NCBI RefSeq assembly: GCF_020708045.1
Contig: NZ_JAJFES010000005.1
Location: 1-64,000 of the forward strand
Direction: 5' to 3'
Length of the DNA: 64,000 nucleotides
DNA from: Massilia sp. IC2-278
GTDB taxonomy: Bacteria > Pseudomonadota > Gammaproteobacteria > Burkholderiales > Burkholderiaceae_D
A program made the translations under genes and the position numbers. How positions within the stretch are numbered: the first letter of the stretch is position 1; every line of letters starts with the position of its first letter. Below are positions 18,427-26,145 of the stretch, piece after piece. The notes beneath the pieces are model-generated. The model saw only the letters and a program-made list of their open reading frames with translations, was not told where the DNA came from and did no database searches.

Positions 18427-19686
18427 TTACTTGCCGATAGCATGGGCCATCAGGCGCCGTTTCACGAAGGGCAGCTTGTCGAGCAAGTCCAGGCCCAGGT
18501 TGCGCACCACGCGCACGGGTTCGAGATTCGCGCCGAACAGGCGCTCCAGGCCGTCGGTGGCCAGCTGCATCAGGAGCACGTCTTCCTTGCGCGCACGCGC
18601 ATAACGCGCCAGCACGCGCTCGTTGCCGATCGCGCGGTGCTCCTCGCGCTCGCCGATCACGCGTAGCAAGTCGACCACGTCGCCGAAGCCCAGGTTCATG
18701 CCGTGTCCGGCCAGCGGATGCACGGCGTGCGCCGCGTCGCCAACCAGCGCCACGTGCGGCGCCACCAGCGCATGCGGACGCACCAGCGCCAGCGGCACCG
18801 CTTTCACCGCTTCCGGCTGCAGCGGCTTCAGGGCGCCGAGCGGCTCGTCGGCATATTCGCAGAGGCGGATCGCCAGCTCGCCGAGCGATTCTTCCATCAG
18901 GGTCGCGGCCAGGGTTTCCGGCGCCGACCATACCAGCGATACCTTGTTGCCCGGCAGCGGCAGCAGCGCCACGATGCCATCCTTGCAGGTGAACCACTGG
19001 TGGGCCACGCCGTGGTGCGGCTTTTCGCAGGCGAAATTGGTGACGATGGCGCGCTGGTGGTAGGAGCGGTAATCGATGCCGATGTCGCACTGCCCGCGTA
19101 CCCAGGAATCGCGGCCGTCGGCGCCGACCACCAGCTTGGCGTCGAGCCTGCGGCCGTCTTCCAGCTCGACCTGCGCGCCTTCCGGGCCGCAGGTCAGGCG
19201 CGAGGCGCAGCCGCTGACGACCTGCACGTTGTGCGCGAACTTCAGGGCCGCATCCAGCGCCTGGTTCAAATTGCTGTCCTCGACAATCCAGGCCAGGGCG
19301 CCGGTATGCGCGCCAAAGGCGTCGAAGCCGAGCGCGCCGCCGGGCTTGCCGTTTTCCTTGCCATCGCCATTCACCGCCATCGCATCGACCGGCGCAATGC
19401 GCGCCCCGTCCATCGCGTCCCAGACCTTCAACGACGACAGCACATCGTGTGCCGTGTGGTTCAGGGCGTAGACGCGCACGTCCCAGGGCCGTTCCGTGCC
19501 CGGCGCGAACGACGGGGCGGCGTCCTGGTCCGCCAGGCGCGGCGCCGGCACCAGCAGGGTGACGCTGTGCCCGGCCTGGGCAAAACCGAGGGCCGCGGTC
19601 TTGGCAATGGCGCCATTGCCGACGATGCAGACATCGCTGACGCGGGATTGTGCAGTGGAAGAATGTGGTGTCGTCATGCCAGGCAT
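18427..19686 (-). CDS. UbiH/UbiF/VisC/COQ6-type FAD-dependent hydroxylase
   Basis: The 419-residue flavoprotein monooxygenase has the Rossmann loop VCIVGNGAIAKTAALGFAQAG, the second FAD motif VVGADGRDSWVR and the C-terminal GDAAHAVHPLAGHGMNLGFGD. These are the ubiquinone-ring hydroxylase signatures; which carbon is hydroxylated is not clear. The start could also be the ATG at 19677 (MTTPHSS). No Shine-Dalgarno separates the choices. It is upstream of dsbC on the same strand and divergent from the tRNA-Phe gene. Confidence 0.9.
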   Translation of the reverse strand: MPGMTTPHSSTAQSRVSDVCIVGNGAIAKTAALGFAQAGHSVTLLVPAPRLADQDAAPSFAPGTERPWDVRVYALNHTAHDVLSSLKVWDAMDGARIAPVDAMAVNGDGKENGKPGGALGFDAFGAHTGALAWIVEDSNLNQALDAALKFAHNVQVVSGCASRLTCGPEGAQVELEDGRRLDAKLVVGADGRDSWVRGQCDIGIDYRSYHQRAIVTNFACEKPHHGVAHQWFTCKDGIVALLPLPGNKVSLVWSAPETLAATLMEESLGELAIRLCEYADEPLGALKPLQPEAVKAVPLALVRPHALVAPHVALVGDAAHAVHPLAGHGMNLGFGDVVDLLRVIGEREEHRAIGNERVLARYARARKEDVLLMQLATDGLERLFGANLEPVRVVRNLGLDLLDKLPFVKRRLMAHAIGK

Positions 19687-19755
19687 TATATAGCGGCATC
19701 ACCGCGACACACCGCGGCCGCCGGCCTGGCGTCAAAAGAAAGTTGCAAGTGGGAC

Positions 19756-19784
19756 TTGCAGAGCCGCGAGGCGCTGGCTATAAT
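19756..19784 (+). promoter_or_regulatory. tRNA-Phe promoter
   Basis: TTGCAG (19756-19761), a 17-bp spacer and a consensus TATAAT (19779-19784) end 12 bp before the tRNA 5' end, as expected for a sigma-70 stable-RNA promoter. Confidence 0.8.
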
Positions 19785-19796
19785 CATGCCTCTCTT

Positions 19797-19872
19797 GGCC
19801 TGGTAGCTCAGTTGGTAGAGCAGAGGATTGAAAATCCTTGTGTCGGTGGTTCGATTCCGCCCCGGGCCACCA
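19797..19872 (+). tRNA. tRNA-Phe(GAA), copy 1
   Basis: A 76-nt cloverleaf with acceptor GGCCTGG/CCGGGCC, encoded CCA end, TTCGATT T-loop and the anticodon loop TTGAAAA (GAA at 19830-19832). It is identical to the copy at 32996. An intrinsic terminator follows at 19903-19930. Degenerate 3' pieces of the same gene occur at 20443, 34306 and 34911. Confidence 0.98.
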
Positions 19873-19902
19873 AGAATTCAGCATTGCGAAAGTAATGAAA
19901 AC

Positions 19903-19930
19903 AAAAACGCCACCTTCGGGTGGCGTTTTT
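19903..19930 (+). terminator. tRNA-Phe terminator, copy 1
   Basis: AAAAACGCCACC, the tetraloop TTCG and GGTGGCGTTTTT form a perfect stem with a U-tract 31 bp after the tRNA. The same hairpin follows the second tRNA-Phe gene, and a decayed one is at 20522. Confidence 0.92.
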
Positions 19931-20036
19931 GTTTTTCGGCCGGCACATGCAGCGAGCGGTTTCTGGTGCGCCAGGAAAAACAGCGTTCGTGATACTTTGA
20001 AAATTGGTCTACCGACGAATATTCAATGGAGCGAGC

Positions 20037-20399
20037 ATGTCAAAACAGGCAGGCACCGATGATGAAGATGCAGCCCGGCGCGAGACGGTCGCGGAGTTCA
20101 AGCAGGCGGTGAACATGACGCCAGCCCAACTGGAGAAATGGCTCGATACCGACGATTCGAAGCGTGTCGGCCAGAAGCACGGGAATGGCGAATCGACCGG
20201 GCACCAGTCCGGACGCCGCATCGTCGAACTATTGCACCGGCACGTCCAGGACTTGAGCGCGGACGACATCGCGCACATGCGCAAGGTAGTCGGATACATC
20301 CACCGCCACCTGGCGCAGGGGCCGACCAGGAGCGATCCGGCATCGAGCGATTGGCGCTATTCGCTGATGAACTGGGGCCACGATCCCGAGAAAAAGTGA
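20037..20399 (+). CDS. DUF3140 domain-containing protein
   Basis: The 120-residue protein shows the DUF3140 pattern: EFKQAVNMTPAQLEKWLDTDDS, SGRRIVELL, DIAHMRKVVGYIHRHLAQ and the C-terminal SLMNWGHDPEKK. Function is unknown; the charged, helical make-up and GRRIVELLxR region suggest a small nucleic-acid or protein binder. I start at MSKQ (20037), which follows GGAGCGAGC. It is the only gene between the intact tRNA-Phe and a decayed tRNA-Phe copy, so it may have come with an element inserted there. Confidence 0.85.
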   Translation: MSKQAGTDDEDAARRETVAEFKQAVNMTPAQLEKWLDTDDSKRVGQKHGNGESTGHQSGRRIVELLHRHVQDLSADDIAHMRKVVGYIHRHLAQGPTRSDPASSDWRYSLMNWGHDPEKK

Positions 20400-20442
20400 G
20401 CCTGCTATCGAAGCCTTGCGCCATTGTTCGCCCTCTTCAGCC

Positions 20443-20549
20443 GCAGCAGGAGATTGAACATCCTGATGCCGGTGATGCGATTCCGCGCCACCATGAATGC
20501 AGCAGCGATGCCCGACAAGATGCCACCTTCGGGTGGCGTTCTTGTTTTC
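20443..20549 (+). pseudogene. decayed tRNA-Phe 3' part with terminator relic
   Basis: GCAGCAGGAGATTGAACATCC and CGATTCCGC...GCCACCATGAATGCAGCA follow the same order as the anticodon arm, T-arm, 3' end and downstream DNA of the tRNA-Phe at 32996, with substitutions and a small deletion in the acceptor. The terminator hairpin GCCACC-TTCG-GGTGGC with a broken U-tract follows at 20522-20549. The rest of the gap 20400-20743 holds the promoter side of the MDR reductase gene; no gene is seen. Confidence 0.7.
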
Positions 20550-20743
20550 GGGCCAGCGATGGCGTGCACCTTGCCCACGGCCGGGTCAGTAGAATACGCA
20601 GGCAGGAACGGTCAGCCCAGGCGATCGTTCATCCCCCAGCCCGGCGGAGCCACATGAACGCCATGTGGCGAAGCGCGTAGCCACCCCGCAGCGATAAGCC
20701 GCCCTACCCTCGATATCGCGCGCTCACAAGGAAGGAAACGAAC

Positions 20744-21775
20744 ATGCCACAAACCAACGCCACGAACCGCGCCCTGGTGCTGCAGCAGCGCCCGCACGGC
20801 GCACCCGACGCCGATACCTTCCGCCTGACTGAATCGCCGGTGCCGCAAGCGCAGGAGGGGCAGGTCCTGCTGCGCACCCTCTACCTGTCGCTCGACCCTT
20901 ACATGCGCGGGCGCATCAGCGCCGCCAAGTCCTACGCTGCCTCGGTGGAGCTCGGCGCCGTGATGGTCGGTGGCACCGTCTCGCGTGTGGAAGCATCGCG
21001 CCATCCGGACTTCCAGGCCGGCCAGCTGGTGCTGGGCTACAGCGGCTGGCAGGACTATGCGCTGTCCGACGGCGCCGGCTTGAACAAGCTCGACGATGAT
21101 CCGCGGCTGGCCTCGCGCGCGCTCGGCGTGCTCGGCATGCCGGGCTTTACCGCTTACATGGGCCTGCTCGACATCGGCCAGCCGCGCCCGGGCGAGACGG
21201 TGGTGGTGGCCGCCGCCAGCGGCGCGGTCGGCTCGCTCGTCGGCCAGATCGCGAAGATCAAGGGCGCGCGTGCGGTCGGCATCGCCGGCGGCGCCGACAA
21301 GTGCCGCTATGTCGTGGACGAGCTCGGCTTCGACGCCTGCATCGACCACCGCGCGCCCGACTTCGCCGCGCAACTGGCCGCGGCCTGCCCGGACGGCATC
21401 GACGTGTATTTCGAAAACGTCGGCGGCGCCGTGTTCGACGCCGTGCTGCCCCTCCTCAACACCAAGGCGCGTATTCCCGTCTGCGGCCTGATCGCCGACT
21501 ACAACGCCACCGGCCTGCCCGACGGTCCCGACCGTCTCGGCCTGCTGGCGCGCACCCTCCTGACCAAGCGCATCCGCATGCAGGGCTTCATCATCTTCGA
21601 CGACTATGGCCCCCGCTACGGCGAGTTCCACGACCAGATGCGCAGCTGGCTCGACGAGGGCAAGATCAAGTTCCGCGAAGACATCGTGGAAGGTCTGGAG
21701 AACGCACCGCAAGCATTCATCGGCCTGCTCGAAGGCAAGAACTTCGGCAAGCTCATCATCCACGTCGCCGACTGA
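20744..21775 (+). CDS. NADP-dependent oxidoreductase, MDR family (CurA-like)
   Basis: The 343-residue protein has the N-terminal catalytic fold with the family mark LYLSLDPYMRGR, no zinc-binding cysteines, and a Rossmann domain with AASGAVGSLVGQIAKIKGAR. This fits zinc-free medium-chain reductases of the leukotriene B4 dehydrogenase/curcumin reductase type, which reduce the C=C bond of unsaturated carbonyl compounds with NADPH. The DJ-1/PfpI gene follows after 25 bp on the same strand; together they could deal with reactive carbonyls. Confidence 0.9.
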   Translation: MPQTNATNRALVLQQRPHGAPDADTFRLTESPVPQAQEGQVLLRTLYLSLDPYMRGRISAAKSYAASVELGAVMVGGTVSRVEASRHPDFQAGQLVLGYSGWQDYALSDGAGLNKLDDDPRLASRALGVLGMPGFTAYMGLLDIGQPRPGETVVVAAASGAVGSLVGQIAKIKGARAVGIAGGADKCRYVVDELGFDACIDHRAPDFAAQLAAACPDGIDVYFENVGGAVFDAVLPLLNTKARIPVCGLIADYNATGLPDGPDRLGLLARTLLTKRIRMQGFIIFDDYGPRYGEFHDQMRSWLDEGKIKFREDIVEGLENAPQAFIGLLEGKNFGKLIIHVAD

Positions 21776-21800
21776 CGGCGCCCTTTTACCGGAGTATTCC

Positions 21801-22478
21801 ATGAACATCCTGATGGTCTTGACGTCGCATGCGGAACTGGGCGATACCGGCAAGCAGACCGGCTTCTGGCTGGAGGAATTCGCCGCACCCTACTACGCCC
21901 TGAAGGATGCGGGCGCCAATATCACCCTGGTCTCGCCCCAGGGCGGCCAGCCGCCGCTCGACCCGAAGAGCGACGCACCGGACGCCCAGACCGACGCCAC
22001 CCGGCGCTTCAAGAGCGACGCCGACGCCCAGGCGGTGCTGGCCTCCACCGGCAAGCTGGCCGAGGTGAAGGCTGAGGATTTCGACGCCGTCTTCTATCCC
22101 GGTGGGCATGGTCCGCTGTGGGACCTGGCCGAGGACAAGGCGTCGATCGCGCTGATCGAAGCCATGGCCGCTGCCGGCAAGCCGCTTGCCCTGGTCTGCC
22201 ACGCCCCCGGCGTGCTGCGCCATGTGAAGGGCGCCGACGGCCAGCCGCTGGTCAAGGGCAAGCGCGTGACCGGCTTCGCCAACACCGAAGAAGAGGCGGT
22301 TGGCTTGAGCGAGGTCGTACCTTTCCTGGTCGAAGACATGCTCAAGCAACACGGCGGCCAGTACGCGCGCGGCGCCGACTGGGCATCGTATGTGCTGACC
22401 GATGGCAAGCTGGTCACGGGCCAGAATCCGGCATCGTCCGAAGAGGCCGCACAGGCCCTGCTCAAGCTGCTGGCTTAG
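21801..22478 (+). CDS. type 1 glutamine amidotransferase-like (DJ-1/PfpI) protein
   Basis: The 225-residue protein has the nucleophile elbow LVCHAPGVLR with the Cys-His pair, the acidic residue in FYPGGHGPLWDL, and WLEEFAAPYYAL near the start, as in Hsp31/YhbO-type and fungal-type DJ-1 proteins. Such proteins act as glyoxalases or protein/nucleotide deglycases, or as chaperones. It follows the MDR reductase closely, with a GGAG ribosome-binding site, so the two likely form an operon against aldehyde stress. Confidence 0.88.
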   Translation: MNILMVLTSHAELGDTGKQTGFWLEEFAAPYYALKDAGANITLVSPQGGQPPLDPKSDAPDAQTDATRRFKSDADAQAVLASTGKLAEVKAEDFDAVFYPGGHGPLWDLAEDKASIALIEAMAAAGKPLALVCHAPGVLRHVKGADGQPLVKGKRVTGFANTEEEAVGLSEVVPFLVEDMLKQHGGQYARGADWASYVLTDGKLVTGQNPASSEEAAQALLKLLA

Positions 22479-22498
22479 CCGGCACCCTCAGGCCGCTT

Positions 22499-23404
22499 TC
22501 AAGCGCCGCCCTGCGCCTGCGCCATCTCCAGCGCAGGCAAGGTCACCGTCAGGAACGACGAAATTTGCGCGACCAGGTCGGCCGCCTGCTGGCGTACCTG
22601 CCCCATCTGCAGGATGGACAGCTCGGCCTGGCGCACCGCCTGCTGGACCAGCGTGCGGCGCTGCGTGAGCGTATCGAGCAAGGCGGCATCCGGAGAATTG
22701 GCGGCAAGCGTGGCCACCACGGCCAGCACCGCCCCATGCAAGCCCAGGTTCTGCGCCGACGCTTCCAGCTTGCGCATGGCGACCTCGCTGTCGGCCAGCA
22801 GCTGCAGCAGCCCGGCACGCGATGAGGTCAGCACGGCCTTGTAGTGGGCAGGCGGTAGCGGGCGGCGGAACAGCTTGCCGAACATGCCGGCCGGCTCGCG
22901 GGTGCTTTCCAGTGCGGCGTCGAGCAGCGCGGGCACGCCCATCCGGGTGAATTTCAGCACCAGCTCGGTGATGGGCTGGAGCAGCGCGGCCTGCTCCAGC
23001 AGGGGTTCTTCCGCCCAGTCCGTGACCAGCGCCAGCTTTACCGGCAGGATGCGCCGGAACAGGATGGCGAAGCGCCCTTCCGCGTGCGCGAACAGGGTCG
23101 GATAGTCGGCGCGGGCAAGCGCCAGGGCGTCGCGCACCGCCGGGTGGTCTTCGCTGTCGAACAGCGCCGCGGGTACAACTTTCGCGGTCATGCCTGAACC
23201 TGCCGGCGCCGCCGGAACATCGTTGAACGAGAGTGCCCTGGGCGGACCGCTGGCGGGCGGCGCGGCTTCCTGGGCCTCGCCGAAGTCAAAGGCGCGCGGC
23301 GCCGCCGGCGGGCTGGCCGGTCCGGCGGGAGGCGCGGATGCAGGCGCGGCGGCAGGCTGGGCATCGGCGCCGAAGTCGAAGGCCTTGGGTTTCTGGTCGG
23401 TCAT
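22499..23404 (-). CDS. uncharacterised protein linked to TerD/TelA
   Basis: I do not recognise this 301-residue protein. The first 70 residues are an Ala/Pro-rich disordered region in which a short motif recurs three times: KAFDFGADAQ, RAFDFGEAQE and RALSFNDVP. After that comes a helical, Leu/Ala-rich body with no signal peptide or membrane segment (LARADYPTLFAHAEGRFAILFRR; LTQRRTLVQQAVRQAELSILQ). It is the last gene of a minus-strand run with terD and telA-like genes, 63 bp from terD, and probably works with them as a cytosolic partner. Confidence 0.75.
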   Translation of the reverse strand: MTDQKPKAFDFGADAQPAAAPASAPPAGPASPPAAPRAFDFGEAQEAAPPASGPPRALSFNDVPAAPAGSGMTAKVVPAALFDSEDHPAVRDALALARADYPTLFAHAEGRFAILFRRILPVKLALVTDWAEEPLLEQAALLQPITELVLKFTRMGVPALLDAALESTREPAGMFGKLFRRPLPPAHYKAVLTSSRAGLLQLLADSEVAMRKLEASAQNLGLHGAVLAVVATLAANSPDAALLDTLTQRRTLVQQAVRQAELSILQMGQVRQQAADLVAQISSFLTVTLPALEMAQAQGGA

Positions 23405-23467
23405 CGGTCAGTCAGCGCGAACCATGCGGGCGTCGAGGGCAGCCGCCTGTGCGGCGGCAACACATCC

Positions 23468-24055
23468 TCAGACAGTACCGCCCAGCTTGCGGATGAAGGT
23501 CGCCAGGTTCAGCTTGAAGCCGGCGCCCACGGCGTGGAAGCGCCATTCGCCATCGCGGCGGTACAGCGAGCCGAACTGCAGCGCGGTCTTGTCCGAGTAG
23601 TCTTCGCTCAGGTCGTACTGCGCGATCGCTTCGCCCGTCTCGTCGTTGTACACCTTGACGTAGGCGCCGGAGACACGGCCGAAGTTCTGCTTGCGCGCCT
23701 CGGCGTCGTGGATGGTGACCACGATCGGCATCTCCATGACGGCCGGGTCGACGCGGCCCAGGTCGACGGTGATGACTTCGTCGTCGCCGTCCTTGTCGCC
23801 GGTGCGGTTGTCGCCCGAGTGCACCACCGCGCCGTCCGGCGAGGTCGTGTGGTTGTAGTACACGAAATGGGCGTTGCTGATCATGACCGGGTTGTCGTCG
23901 GCGTCCTTGCGGCACAGGAATACCGACGAATCGAGGTCGAAGGCCTGGCCGTCGGCCGCGTTGACTTTCCAGCCCAGGCCGATGCGCACGCGCTTCAGGC
24001 CCGGTGCGGTTTTTTCGAGGTTGATGCGATGGCCGGTTTCGAGCATCGTCGACAT
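23468..24055 (-). CDS. terD: TerD family protein
   Basis: The 195-residue protein has the TerD fold features: RIGLGWKV near the start, FDLDSSVFLC, HFVYYNHTTSPDGAVVHSGDN with the acidic calcium-binding loop GDKDGDDEVI, and the C-terminal YRRDGEWRFHAVGAGF. TerD proteins bind calcium and belong to the Ter stress system linked to tellurite, colicin and phage resistance. A good ribosome-binding site (AAGGAAG) precedes the ATG. It sits between telA-like and the unknown 301-residue gene on one strand. Confidence 0.93.
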   Translation of the reverse strand: MSTMLETGHRINLEKTAPGLKRVRIGLGWKVNAADGQAFDLDSSVFLCRKDADDNPVMISNAHFVYYNHTTSPDGAVVHSGDNRTGDKDGDDEVITVDLGRVDPAVMEMPIVVTIHDAEARKQNFGRVSGAYVKVYNDETGEAIAQYDLSEDYSDKTALQFGSLYRRDGEWRFHAVGAGFKLNLATFIRKLGGTV

Positions 24056-24106
24056 GGATTCTTCCTTTTTATCGTGAAATGGGTGGGTGCGCCAAAGAGC
24101 CGGGGA

Positions 24107-25267
24107 TCAGCCCACGGCCGGCGAGAAGCGGGCGATCAGGTCGCGTTCCAGCTCCTGCAGTTTCGGCAGCTCGTCCTTGCGGCGCTGCTGGCCCTCGTGC
24201 GAAATCTGCTCGAGCTTGTCGAAGGCGGTGATCAGCTGGGCCTGCACGTGCTGGGCCGTTTCCAGGCTGACCAGCGAGCGCTGCTTGGCGCGCGCCACGG
24301 TCTCGGTATTTTCCAGCAGCATGTCGGCCTGGGCGCGGAAGGCCGCGTCGGTGGCGTCGTAGGCGGCATTCGCCACGGCCGCACTCTGCTTGGCTTCCAG
24401 CTGCAGCAGGTAGAGCGAGAACACGTTGCGCCAGGCCGGGATCGACACGTTGACGATGTCGGTAAAGGTGTCGGTCAAAGCGCGCGCATTGTCCTGCGAC
24501 AGGCGGATCTGCGGCACCATCTGCGTGGCCATCAGCATGGCGCGGCGCAGGTCGTCGATGCGTTTTTCGAGGCGCTCCAGGCGGCGCTTCAGTTCGGTAG
24601 CCTGCTGGGCCTCGAAGGCGTTCGTCGGCGCGGCCTGCTGCGCCACCGCCTGGCGCAGGCGCTCGGCCCAGGCTTCGCCCTTCTTCACGTCGGCGTCCAG
24701 GCCCTGGTAATAGGTTTCCAGGCCCTTGTACATCTCGTCGAAGTCCTGGATGCGCTTGCGGTGCACGTTGGCATGGCGCGTCATCTCCCCGACCAGGGTG
24801 TCCATGCGCGATTCGACCATCTGGTACTGCGACAGCATCTTTTCCTTGACCGAGCCGAACATGCCCGTCACGCGCGACAGCAGGCCGCCCGAGCGCAGCT
24901 TGGCCGGGTCCAGGCCCTTCGAGGTGGCGATCAGTTCGTTCAGCTGGGTGCCGAACACGTCCGCATCCGACGCGCGCACGGTGCCCAGCAGCTTGGCCGA
25001 CACCTTGGCCACGCCGGCGCCGGTGGAACCGCCCAGGGCCTCGATGGCCTTGTCGTCGATGCCGGAGATGTCGACCCGGACCTGCGGGGCCGGGGCCGGC
25101 GCCGGGGCCGCCTCGGGGCGCAATGCCGGCAGCGCATCCATGCCGACGGGCGCGGACAGCGGCGGCAGCGAGGGCGCTGGGGCAGGCGCAAATGCGGGCG
25201 CAGGCGCAGGCACAGGTGCAGCGAAGGCGGCGTTCGCTTCTTCGTCGGAGGAGAACAGCGGTTTCAT
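24107..25267 (-). CDS. telA: TelA family toxic anion resistance protein
   Basis: The 386-residue protein has a Pro/Ala-rich N-terminal linker (about 15-65), then the long helical TelA/KlaA domain with KVSAKLLGTVRASDADVFGTQLNELI, YYQGLDADVKKGEAWAERL, MATQMVPQIRLSQDNARALT and VNVSIPAWRNVFSLYLLQLEAKQ. It is cytosolic with long coiled-coil potential. TelA proteins travel with Ter genes in tellurite and chemical stress loci. The usual XpaC partner is absent; here the partners are TerD and the 301-residue unknown protein. Confidence 0.92.
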   Translation of the reverse strand: MKPLFSSDEEANAAFAAPVPAPAPAFAPAPAPSLPPLSAPVGMDALPALRPEAAPAPAPAPQVRVDISGIDDKAIEALGGSTGAGVAKVSAKLLGTVRASDADVFGTQLNELIATSKGLDPAKLRSGGLLSRVTGMFGSVKEKMLSQYQMVESRMDTLVGEMTRHANVHRKRIQDFDEMYKGLETYYQGLDADVKKGEAWAERLRQAVAQQAAPTNAFEAQQATELKRRLERLEKRIDDLRRAMLMATQMVPQIRLSQDNARALTDTFTDIVNVSIPAWRNVFSLYLLQLEAKQSAAVANAAYDATDAAFRAQADMLLENTETVARAKQRSLVSLETAQHVQAQLITAFDKLEQISHEGQQRRKDELPKLQELERDLIARFSPAVG

Positions 25268-25343
25268 AACATTCCTTCAGGTTGAAATGACAAGAATAGC
25301 TTACCACTGGACAACCCCGGCAGGCGAGTACCCGCCCGGGCGC

Positions 25344-25877
25344 TTACCACATCAGATCGTCGGGGATCTGGTAAGCCGCGTACGGATCGTCCGGATCGAC
25401 CTCGGCCGCCCGCTTCACCTGCACCACCAGCGCTGCGTCGCGCTGGGCGATCTTCTCGCCGATCACGCGCGGCACCAGCTCGGTGGCGTCGCCGATGCGC
25501 ACGATCACCAGGCGCCCCGCCATCAGGTGCTCCTGCACCTTGGCTGACACGTGGATGCGTTCGATCTTGCTGTTGTGCGTGAAGTTATAGGCGATGTCGC
25601 CATTGCCCTTGGACTGGCGGTTCTTCTGCACCAAGTCGAGGATCTGCGCCATGATCGCCTTTTGCTGGGCGGCCGCGTCGCGCTGGGCATTCAGTTCGCG
25701 CGCGCGCTCGGCGTTCTTGCGCTGCAGCTCGGCCGCGGCCAGCTTGGCTTCGTCCACGCTTTGCGTGCCGTGCCGGCGGTCGATCTTTTGCTGCTTGCTC
25801 TTGTCCTGTTGAACCTGCTTGGCCTTGCCCTTGTTGACCAGGCCAGCCTTTAAAAATTGTTCCTGCAACGATGCCAT
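25344..25877 (-). CDS. DUF2058 family protein (YaiL-like)
   Basis: The 177-residue protein starts MASLQEQFLKAGLVNKGKAKQ and is dominated by a basic coiled-coil, followed by AYNFTHNSKIERIHVS and RVIGEKIAQRD. These are marks of the DUF2058/YaiL family, nucleoid- or ribosome-associated proteins of unknown role. A GGAG site precedes the ATG. The upstream gap 25878-26145 is divergent promoter space with no gene that I can see. Confidence 0.9.
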   Translation of the reverse strand: MASLQEQFLKAGLVNKGKAKQVQQDKSKQQKIDRRHGTQSVDEAKLAAAELQRKNAERARELNAQRDAAAQQKAIMAQILDLVQKNRQSKGNGDIAYNFTHNSKIERIHVSAKVQEHLMAGRLVIVRIGDATELVPRVIGEKIAQRDAALVVQVKRAAEVDPDDPYAAYQIPDDLMW

Positions 25878-26145
25878 CTGTGGCGCTCCATCAATAAACG
25901 TCCGGCCGTGCGGCGCGGATCATCCGTAAGCATAGCAAATTGCCAGCCTCTTGCCGCCGGTCCTTCCATGGCCCCGGCATGCTCTGTTAAACACGCCCGG
26001 GCAACCGGACACAGAGCGCGTCATCGGCGCAACACCCGGCATCGCCGCGGGTGACAAGCGGTAAAAAACTGCGCTACCATGTTGCGTTGCAGCAAAGTAA
26101 AGTGCCTCACATCAACACGCACTTGCTTGCATACGAAGGCAACAA

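Noticed and set aside
20138..20680. 180-codon frame over the DUF3140 gene and the tRNA relic
   Set aside because: It overlaps DUF3140 in another frame and is Arg-rich without domain features. It is a shadow.
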